Positions 42,526-48,605 of a DNA stretch of 48,605 nucleotides are shown one piece after another (the stretch's first letter is position 1; each line of letters opens with the position of its first letter). A program made the translations under genes and the position numbers. Below the pieces are notes generated by a model that saw nothing but the letters and a program-made list of their open reading frames with translations, was not told where the DNA came from and did not search any database. This DNA is from Metaruminococcus_A sp964607135 (GTDB taxonomy: Bacteria; Bacillota; Clostridia; Oscillospirales; Ruminococcaceae), in contig CAZSIV010000016.1 in NCBI GenBank assembly GCA_964607135.1, forward strand, positions 1-48,605. The letters run 5' to 3'.

Positions 42526-44301
42526 TCATCTGTTTTGACGGAATCCTCCGGATGCGATGCTTCCCGGATCCTTTGATTTCCTTTGTCCGCCGATCGTGCG
42601 TTCCATAGAACCCATAGCATCGACTTGAAGATCGCCCGCATCGATCAGCGTGCCGTTTTCTTGGGCCTCAGCCGTGGAGCCGATGGCGCCGGCTAACTGG
42701 CCGCTGACGCTTTCTGCGCGGAGCAGGCAAAATTCTTTCAATGTGGACACTCCGGCTTCAAACTCCTCATAGGTGCAGAATTTAGTAGGGTCTTTTTCCA
42801 CATAGGGCGAAATCATGGAAGAAACGCGGTCGATCATCTCTTCAAAATTATCGTTTTCAAACCATTCTGAAATGAATTCGGAGAAATAGCTGTGATACAG
42901 CGCGGTGTATTCTTCCTTTGCGAAAATCCATGCGATCATCGGCCTGTCTTCGGCATTGCCGCCGGAAACAGGAGAATCGATGGGATAATTTATGAGAGTT
43001 GTGGCGCTGTCCATGGATTGAAAGCCGCCGAAGGCGAGGTTGTAATCCCACGGGATCATCTGCATCTGTCCGTCTTTTTCATAAAGATAATAGTTATGGA
43101 TCATCGAGCCGGTATAGCTGTCAAAGTTTAAAACAAAGTTGTGTACCACGAAATAACGGATTACTTTCTCGACGTCAACAGAATCAGTAAGATTTTCATC
43201 GCTGCTTAGTTTTTTAAGCGCTGCAATCAAACGCTTTTTATCGCTGTCAGAAACATCTGTTTTGGCGTTGCTGAAAATGTTTGGATAGCTGTCGATATCG
43301 TCGTCGATATACTTCAAAAGCACATCGTCGCTGCCGTTCATCATACCGCCGGGCCACTGCATTTGCGCTCCGTCCGGCTCTGTCGGCCGGCCTGTGTCAG
43401 GTTCTGTTCCGCCGGGATTTCTTTCGCCCGGCATAGGCGCCGTTGTGTCCGGCATTCCGCCCGGGCGTTGTCCTTGGATGGCGTTAGGCGTTTGACCGTC
43501 CTGCATCCGTTTTTCTTCATCAGGAGGGGTTATCCATCCGCCTTCAGGTATTTGTGGAAAATCCGGCGCTCTGTTATCGGGGGCTTCTCCCGATGAATCT
43601 GTGCCGTCGGAATTTTGCGTTTGATCGTTATGAAAGAATTCGTCCATATCAAATTTTTCGCCGTTTCCGCGTCCGCCGCCCATATCCATGCTGTCGGGCT
43701 TGTAAAGCTCGCCGTAGTCCTTGCCGTAGTTGCGCTGTAAAAAAGATTCTTCAACCCCTTCGACCGCAAGATAAAGCCCCCAGTCCTCGCCGTTTACCGT
43801 AATGTTTACATAGCTGCAAAGGGGGGAGGCGACCCCCATTTGCGCCATCATCTGGTAGGTCAGATAATCCTTCATGTAAGTGTTGTCCTGGATGACGTTG
43901 TTCAGGCACAGCTTATCCAGGCCGTAGTAGGTGTTGGCGCCGTCGTAATGGTCGAATTCGATCTTAAAGCTGTACCGGTCGTTTCCGTAGGCTTCCACCT
44001 GTGTGAGTGAAGTATTGCCCTTAGCCCGGATCGCCACGTTTTTATACGCTTCATTGTCGATGATGACGGCACAGGAATAATATTCCTCATTTTTGCAATC
44101 CGCGATGAATTCATCCCAGTTATCCATAACGATATCGACGGTGTGGACAGATGAGGTGTCGAACAGACGGCTCTCGTAGCCCAATGCAGAGGACGATTTC
44201 CTGATGCCGAAGCTCTCGGCATTTACAAAAAACAGTGTAAGAAGCAGCGTAAGGACAAGGGTGACACAGCATATTTTGTCAAAGTGCTTATGCGTTGACA
44301 T
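42526..44301 (-). CDS. CotH-kinase-family protein
   Basis: This 591-residue exported protein has a signal or anchor sequence (10-30) and a CotH-type kinase domain: GNTSLTQ, DKLCLNNVIQDNTYMKDYL, GLYLAVEGVEESFL, then FDSYTGS with D394 and IPWDYNLAFGG with D419, matching the fold's catalytic aspartates. Residues about 205-322 form a Gly/Pro/Asp-rich, low-complexity insert that looks unstructured. CotH of Bacillus phosphorylates spore-coat proteins, but homologues with the VTC/DUF4956 partners are common in non-sporulation settings. It is the last gene of the operon, 11 nt behind DUF4956. Confidence 0.83.
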   Translation of the reverse strand: MSTHKHFDKICCVTLVLTLLLTLFFVNAESFGIRKSSSALGYESRLFDTSSVHTVDIVMDNWDEFIADCKNEEYYSCAVIIDNEAYKNVAIRAKGNTSLTQVEAYGNDRYSFKIEFDHYDGANTYYGLDKLCLNNVIQDNTYMKDYLTYQMMAQMGVASPLCSYVNITVNGEDWGLYLAVEGVEESFLQRNYGKDYGELYKPDSMDMGGGRGNGEKFDMDEFFHNDQTQNSDGTDSSGEAPDNRAPDFPQIPEGGWITPPDEEKRMQDGQTPNAIQGQRPGGMPDTTAPMPGERNPGGTEPDTGRPTEPDGAQMQWPGGMMNGSDDVLLKYIDDDIDSYPNIFSNAKTDVSDSDKKRLIAALKKLSSDENLTDSVDVEKVIRYFVVHNFVLNFDSYTGSMIHNYYLYEKDGQMQMIPWDYNLAFGGFQSMDSATTLINYPIDSPVSGGNAEDRPMIAWIFAKEEYTALYHSYFSEFISEWFENDNFEEMIDRVSSMISPYVEKDPTKFCTYEEFEAGVSTLKEFCLLRAESVSGQLAGAIGSTAEAQENGTLIDAGDLQVDAMGSMERTIGGQRKSKDPGSIASGGFRQNR

Positions 44302-44312
44302 AACGCGCCTCC

Positions 44313-44984
44313 TTACCCCATGTATTCCCCGTTATAGCTGACGAGAACTGCGCTGCCGATCCCATCCATTTCGGACAACTCATTGATAAAGTCTGTGTTG
44401 TCATCCTTCATCCGGATTTCGAGGTTTAATTCAATGCTGCCCTTCTGCACGGTTTTACTTTTGACAACGCATTTTTGAACCTGTTTTTCAAGAAAAGCCT
44501 TTGCATTTTTTTCGGCCGAGGAATCGGTGCAGGACAGGATAACGATATAAGGATTACAATGGGATTTCCTGTTGACGAAAACAAGAAGAATGATTCCGAT
44601 GACGATACTGCCTAGTACGGCAAGCGGAATCATCCCTGCCGCCAGCACAATGCCGGCCGCAATCGCCCAAAACAGAAACGCGATGTCGAGCGGTTCCTTG
44701 ATCGCCGTGCGAAAACGGACGATCGACAGGGCGCCGACCATGCCGAGAGAAAGAACCACATTTGAGGTGACCGCCAAAATGACGATGGTTGTAATCATGG
44801 TAAGGGCTACAAGCGTTGTGCCGAAGCTTGAGGAATACATCACCCCTTGATAAGTTTTTTTGTATACCCAAAAAATAGACAGGCCGATCCCGAAGGCCAG
44901 CGCCAAAGCCAGCGCCATGTCGAAAACATTTAAGCTGGTAATATTCTCTAAAAAGCTCGATTTGAAGATGTCGTTAAAGGTCAT
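44313..44984 (-). CDS. DUF4956 membrane protein
   Basis: This 223-residue protein has four hydrophobic segments in its N-terminal 140 residues (about 19-40, 55-76, 80-100, 105-135) and a soluble C-terminal domain. The conserved LGMVGALSIVRFRTAIKEPLDIAFLFWAIAAG block is the DUF4956 core. The family regularly neighbours VTC-domain and CotH proteins; its role is not known, with polyphosphate or ion handling being suggested by context only. Confidence 0.85.
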   Translation of the reverse strand: MTFNDIFKSSFLENITSLNVFDMALALALAFGIGLSIFWVYKKTYQGVMYSSSFGTTLVALTMITTIVILAVTSNVVLSLGMVGALSIVRFRTAIKEPLDIAFLFWAIAAGIVLAAGMIPLAVLGSIVIGIILLVFVNRKSHCNPYIVILSCTDSSAEKNAKAFLEKQVQKCVVKSKTVQKGSIELNLEIRMKDDNTDFINELSEMDGIGSAVLVSYNGEYMG

Positions 44985-45015
44985 AATAGGTTTCTCCTTC
45001 TGTGTTTATGGTTTT

Positions 45016-45687
45016 CTAACCGTAGATTCTGCACGCCGCATATTTGGAAAACGCGCCTGCCCGGCGGTTTCCGAGTGAAACGGCGTCCCGGATGATGTCC
45101 GGCAGGTATTCGCCCCATTTCACCTCTAAAATGGCGGGAGCATTCCCAACCGAAACAGTGACGCTGTTTGGATTCAGAAAATCCGTGCTCTGCAAGCCCG
45201 AACGAATATGATAATCTAGCGTAATACGGACATTACCAGGCGCAAAAACGAACGGTTCTCTCGTATAATCGACGATGGTTTTAGGCCGAAGTCCTTGGCC
45301 GATTATTTTGTTGTAAAGCTCTGCCGCAAGCGGCCGGCCGTCCTTCATGATCGCGCTGTAATTGCCGTCGAGGATCGCCTGCACATACTCTATGGAGAGC
45401 GGCGCGCTTTCTTTCAGGCAGAGTCCGTTTATTTTGCTTTTCTTTTCAAGCCTGATAAAAGATAAGTCGCCGTTGTAGCATCGCAGGCGGAATTTCTCGC
45501 GGATGTTTACGCCGTCTGTTTTTTCCCGGAGCGCCTTGTCTGTCGGCGTATCGAAGTAGAGGCTGCGGATTTCATATTTTCCGTTTACAGTATGCTCGTC
45601 GCGCTTGGCGACCGCCGACAGCCGCTGCCGCAATACCAGCAGATCGCCGTAGGTTATTTCGTGCTTCCATTCGTGTCGATATCCCAT
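45016..45687 (-). CDS. VTC-domain (polyphosphate-polymerase-fold) protein
   Basis: This 223-residue protein of the VTC/CYTH tunnel-fold superfamily shows a YRHEWKHEI start, RSLYFDTP, KFRLRCYNG and LEKKSKINGLCLKE, which supply the basic residues lining the tunnel, and a late EVKWGEYLPD acidic block. In yeast Vtc4 this domain makes polyphosphate from ATP. Activity of the bacterial single-domain version is not settled. It is the first gene of the VTC-DUF4956-CotH operon behind a predicted response-regulator site. Confidence 0.84.
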   Translation of the reverse strand: MGYRHEWKHEITYGDLLVLRQRLSAVAKRDEHTVNGKYEIRSLYFDTPTDKALREKTDGVNIREKFRLRCYNGDLSFIRLEKKSKINGLCLKESAPLSIEYVQAILDGNYSAIMKDGRPLAAELYNKIIGQGLRPKTIVDYTREPFVFAPGNVRITLDYHIRSGLQSTDFLNPNSVTVSVGNAPAILEVKWGEYLPDIIRDAVSLGNRRAGAFSKYAACRIYG

Positions 45688-45752
45688 GCCTTCCCTTCCT
45701 TTCCTGTGTTTTTACCCGTAAAAAATCCTCCTGTACTTTGAATTGCCTTCAT

Positions 45753-45783
45753 TGTATAGGAGGAAGATTGAAGTTTGATTGAA
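45753..45783 (-). promoter_or_regulatory. Response-regulator-type promoter of the VTC operon
   Basis: The plus strand reads GATTGAA-GTTT-GATTGAA (45766-45772 and 45777-45783), an 11-nt direct repeat. On the minus strand the repeats are followed 7 nt later by TATACA (45758-45753) as -10, with no good -35, as in OmpR-type activated promoters. The identical repeat stands before the two-component operon. Confidence 0.75.
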
Positions 45784-45787
45784 GCGG

Positions 45788-47032
45788 TTAAAAATTTCGT
45801 ATTGGTATCTGAACCCTAAATTCGATCAGTCCGTTATAGCAGTGAACACTGATTTTTCCGCCGTGTGATAATGTAATTGCTTTTGCAATCGCGAGCCCCA
45901 AGCCATAATGACCGCTATCGCTGTTTCGAGCGGAATCCAAGCGGTAAAATCGTTCAAAAAGCTGCGTTCTTTGCTCCGGTGGAATCTCTGCGCCGGCGTT
46001 GATAACGGATAGTTTGGCAAATCCGTGCTCCGCTTTTAGTATAAGCTGAATCTCTTTCCCGCCGTTCCCGTGCCGGACAGCATTATCCAGCAGGATTGAG
46101 ACCAGCTGCTTGAGCTGCACGCTGTTTCCCTCGACGGTAATATTTTCGTCTGTGCTGCAATTTAAGAGCAGCCCGTTTTCAAAAGCGACGCTTTCAAAAG
46201 GCAGCGCCTCTCCATTTACAAGACGGGTGAAATCGAGCGGTTCCATTTGACGCACAGCATTTTCGACGCGGGAAAGCTCTAGTAATTGAGCAACCAGCAC
46301 ACCCATTCGTTCGTTTTCATATTGGATGTTGGAAAGCCATTTGTTATCGCCGAGCTCTCTCAATAAAAGCTCGGCATTCGTACCGACAACCGATATTGGG
46401 GTTTTCAGTTCGTGGCCTGCATCGGAAATAAACTGCTTTTGCTTCTGATAGCTTTCTTCAAGTGGCTTTACAATCCGCTTTGCCAGATAAACGGCGAGGA
46501 AAAAAATTAAAAGGATTGCAAGCCCGCCGAATATCAGCGTATACCGAAACAGGGTGTTCATGCTTTCATTAATAATCGTATTGTCTTTAAATGAAACAAG
46601 GATATATCCGCCTTTGTCTACGGCATAATAAACAAGATTGCTCTTTACTCCTGTTGTTTTGCCGTTTGCCAATATATCGCGGGCAAACTGTTCAAGCTCC
46701 TCATCACTATGCACGGCTTGCTGCGGATTTTTTATTTCAAGAGTTTTTCTTTCATAGGTCATCGCAACAGTATAAAAAGTAGAGAGCTGAAATGACGGTA
46801 AATCTGAATAATAGGGCGGCTTTCCCATCTCAGATTCAGGCTTTTCGGGCGGCGGTACGCTTGACGGCCGTGACAAAACATACCGCTCGGCGTGTTCCAT
46901 CAGCATCCCCCGGTTTCGCTCCGACATTTCAAAGTAACTGGATGTATATATTACGGCGAGTGTTCCAACCCATAAAATAGCAAGCACGGACATAATAGCA
47001 GCGACAATTTTTCTCCTGGATTTTTTAAACAT
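45788..47032 (-). CDS. Sensor histidine kinase
   Basis: This 414-residue membrane kinase has two transmembrane helices (about 9-31 and 163-184) enclosing a 130-residue extracellular sensor with a Pro-rich start. A short linker leads to the phosphoacceptor H207 (SDAGHELKTP), an N box (LLDNAVRHG) and G boxes (GLGLAIAK). It is the partner of the OmpR-type regulator overlapping it by 8 nt. The signal is unknown. Confidence 0.9.
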   Translation of the reverse strand: MFKKSRRKIVAAIMSVLAILWVGTLAVIYTSSYFEMSERNRGMLMEHAERYVLSRPSSVPPPEKPESEMGKPPYYSDLPSFQLSTFYTVAMTYERKTLEIKNPQQAVHSDEELEQFARDILANGKTTGVKSNLVYYAVDKGGYILVSFKDNTIINESMNTLFRYTLIFGGLAILLIFFLAVYLAKRIVKPLEESYQKQKQFISDAGHELKTPISVVGTNAELLLRELGDNKWLSNIQYENERMGVLVAQLLELSRVENAVRQMEPLDFTRLVNGEALPFESVAFENGLLLNCSTDENITVEGNSVQLKQLVSILLDNAVRHGNGGKEIQLILKAEHGFAKLSVINAGAEIPPEQRTQLFERFYRLDSARNSDSGHYGLGLAIAKAITLSHGGKISVHCYNGLIEFRVQIPIRNF

Positions 47033-47708
47033 TGCCGCACCTCAGTTCATATCCGACCCCGCGAACTGCCTTGATTTCGGTTTTTGCCTGCACAAAGGCA
47101 AGCTTTTTTCGCGTAAAGGACAGATATACTTCCACGTTGTTATATTCCGCTTCGCTGTCGAATCCCCATATTTTTACTGCAAGCTGTTCACGGGTCAGAA
47201 TTTGCCCGCCGTTGGCGATGAGATATTCAAGGATCCGATATTCTTTTTCACTGAGTCTCACGCTTTGAGCGTTTGTGGTACAAGATAATGTGAGCGTACC
47301 TGTTTCAAGAGCAATATCCCCGTAAGACAGCACATCGTCTGTTGCGTTAAGCGTTCGTCTGCCAAGCGCGCGAAGCCTTGCAAGCAGCTCCTTGGTCATA
47401 AAGGGCTTGGTAAGATAGTCGTCAGCCCCGCTGTCAAGCCCCGCGACCTTATCGTCAAGCTCAGCTTTTGCGGTCAACAGTAAGATCGGTGTGCGGATCC
47501 CTTGCCGACGCGCTTTTTTAATAATTTCAAATCCGTCCATTCCGGGAAGCATCACATCCAGTACGGCAATATCGTAAATATTGCTTTCTAAGGCAGCCAA
47601 ACCGCTTGCGCCGTCAGCACAGTGGTCTACCTCGTATTTTTCAAGCCGCAGGATCTCATACAAGGCCTGCGCCATTCTCTTTTCGTCTTCTACAAGCAGA
47701 AGTCTCAT
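47025..47708 (-). CDS. OmpR-family response regulator
   Basis: This 227-residue regulator has a receiver domain with the acidic pair E7/D8, phosphorylation site D51 (VLDVMLPGMDGF) and K-containing LTAKAELDDKVAGLDSGADDY. It ends in a winged helix (LSEKEYRILEYL … RGVGYEL). It overlaps the kinase gene. It probably binds GATTGAA-N4-GATTGAA sites at its own promoter and at the VTC operon. Confidence 0.92.
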   Translation of the reverse strand: MRLLLVEDEKRMAQALYEILRLEKYEVDHCADGASGLAALESNIYDIAVLDVMLPGMDGFEIIKKARRQGIRTPILLLTAKAELDDKVAGLDSGADDYLTKPFMTKELLARLRALGRRTLNATDDVLSYGDIALETGTLTLSCTTNAQSVRLSEKEYRILEYLIANGGQILTREQLAVKIWGFDSEAEYNNVEVYLSFTRKKLAFVQAKTEIKAVRGVGYELRCGNV

Positions 47709-47730
47709 AACGGTACCCCCATTTTATATC

Positions 47731-47762
47731 ATTATCTCGTGAAAGATTGAAAAAAGATTGAA
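47731..47762 (-). promoter_or_regulatory. Autoregulatory promoter of the two-component system
   Basis: The plus strand shows GATTGAA-AAAA-GATTGAA (47745-47751 and 47756-47762). On the minus strand GATAAT (47736-47731) begins 8 nt after the repeats, a layout that matches the VTC operon promoter. Confidence 0.72.
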
Positions 47763-48109
47763 AATGTCAAGGTAAGGCGCATTTCATTTTGGACGTAAAG
47801 AAACAAAATTTTTATTGCGGCATACAGTTAACCTTCAATTATCCCCTCGTTTGACAAGGGCAAATAGGCTCCGAAGCCTCGGAAAAGGCAGTACTTGCCG
47901 GCGTTTCCGGCGCGGAATATTCCCGTTGATAAACGCAATTTACAGATAGCGCCGGCAGTGACGTTTATTTCCTGCGAGGCGCTAAGTGCGAAAAACAGGT
48001 GCAGAGCGCTTCGCAGCGGTATATCGTCTGTGTGCGAACTGTCTACAGAGGCACTCCCGGCGTGCGATGGGCTATCCATTCTGTCACAGATGTAAGCGGC
48101 ACAGTGCGC

Positions 48110-48235
48110 TCGGTGGTTTAAGGCTTCCGCGAAAAACGCATTCAATTTTTCTCCTAATTCGAGAGGATTGTCTAAATTCGCTTCATGTCCCGCATGAGAA
48201 ATAATGGAATATTCCGCATTTGGTAAAGCTTTCAA
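48110..48235 (-). pseudogene. Remnant of an alpha/beta-hydrolase C-terminus
   Basis: The about 42 codons read LPNAEYSIISHAGHEANLDN-PLELGEKLNAFF, the last block of alpha/beta hydrolases with the catalytic histidine in AGHEANLDNP. There is an in-frame stop just upstream and no upstream half. The open frame continues to 47828 into sequence unlike any hydrolase, so only this part is treated as the remnant. Confidence 0.55.
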
Positions 48236-48259
48236 TCAATCATTCCATGAAGGCAGAGC

Positions 48260-48605
48260 CGAAATGGTATAATCGTCCCGGCCATGAGATGTATAATAGC
48301 CGCTTCGCGGATATTATTGCGAACGCATGTGAGCAACAAGGTTCTCTTAAGTCTCCGAAGGCTTGCACTGCAAGGCTTCGGCTCATGCCGTGAGGTTATT
48401 ATACCATCTCCGCGAGCGCGTTGTGCAAAGCGGGAATAATACAAGGTTCCCTCAGCCGTCGCAGGCTTTGCCTGCGCTCACGGCGTGGGGTTCTTATTGC
48501 GACCACCGGGAGCAACAAGGTTCCCGGGAACCCGTTCGGAATCTACGATTTCGTCAACGGGTGAGGTTATTATTTTGAGCGCCAGCGAAAAACAATGTTC
48601 TCGGG
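48260..48605. repeat. Array of imperfect-palindrome repeats, open to the right
   Basis: AACAAGGTTCYC-type boxes recur at 48335, 48440 (TACAAGGTTCCC), 48514 and 48591 (AACAATGTTCTC). TGAGGTTATTAT-type boxes lie at 48391, 48486 (TGGGGTTCTTAT) and 48562. Between each pair is a different hairpin, e.g. CCGAAG…CTTCGG, CGCAGGC…GCCTGCG and ACCCGT…ACGGGT. TTATTGCGA recurs at 48316 and 48495. Units are about 75-105 nt. No coding gene was recognised and the type is unknown. Confidence 0.55.

Noticed and set aside
48260..48605. CRISPR array or integron attC array
   Set aside because: Repeats are not 24-40 nt units with unique spacers of constant length, no cas or integron integrase gene is seen, and the GTTRRRY core is absent.

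Overview
The window looks like part of a chromosome from an anaerobic, Gram-positive gut-type Clostridia, most likely an Oscillospirales/Ruminococcaceae relative. The pointers are a bifunctional AdhE behind Rex-type operators, strong AGGAGG ribosome-binding sites, rho-independent terminators, a complete argG-argH-argC-argJ-argB-argD-argF cluster, FeoAB with a DtxR-type regulator, and surface-polymer genes of the CDP-glycerol/phosphocholine type. This placement is inference from gene content. No rRNA or tRNA was found.

Region 1 (1-9.7 kb, plus strand) is a cell-surface polymer operon. It holds a YidC-like insertase fused to a CDP-glycerol glycerophosphotransferase, a membrane-anchored LTA-synthase/sulfatase-like enzyme, a three-domain protein (winged helix, CTP:phosphocholine cytidylyltransferase, choline kinase), a second LicC-like cytidylyltransferase, a BCCT-type (choline/betaine) transporter and an acyltransferase-3. 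Together they read as choline import, activation and attachment to a glycerophosphate polymer. A strong terminator closes the block.

Region 2 (9.7-12.2 kb) is iron/metal uptake: feoA and a 3'-truncated feoB on the minus strand, divergent from a DtxR/MntR-family regulator, with a perfect palindrome between them. Region 3 (12.2-18.9 kb, minus) has a secreted heptad-repeat protein, an MMPL/RND exporter and a DUF308 protein in overlapping frames behind a TetR regulator, then GrpB and GNAT genes.

Region 4 (19.1-22.3 kb, minus) encodes one 1051-residue protein joining an endonuclease-Q-like PHP nuclease with zinc-binding cysteines to a UvrD/PcrA-type helicase, with a QLSLF sliding-clamp motif at the C-terminus. 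A broken SGNH-hydrolase fragment lies beside it. Region 5 (23-29 kb, plus) holds adhE with two Rex-like operators, a small-molecule kinase, a MATE exporter and an RNHCP zinc protein.

Region 6 (29.3-37.8 kb, minus) is the arginine pathway, with an ARG-box-like operator before argG and a densely structured non-coding segment between argG and argH.

Region 7 (37.8-48.6 kb, minus) is AT-richer and accessory-like. It contains two near-duplicate lipoprotein units, one carrying a secreted C39-like cysteine-protease gene; a VTC/DUF4956/CotH-kinase operon; and a two-component system. The VTC operon and the two-component operon both start behind the same direct repeat (GATTGAA-N4-GATTGAA), which predicts a shared regulon. 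The window ends in a hydrolase remnant and an array of imperfect-palindrome repeats that runs off the right edge.
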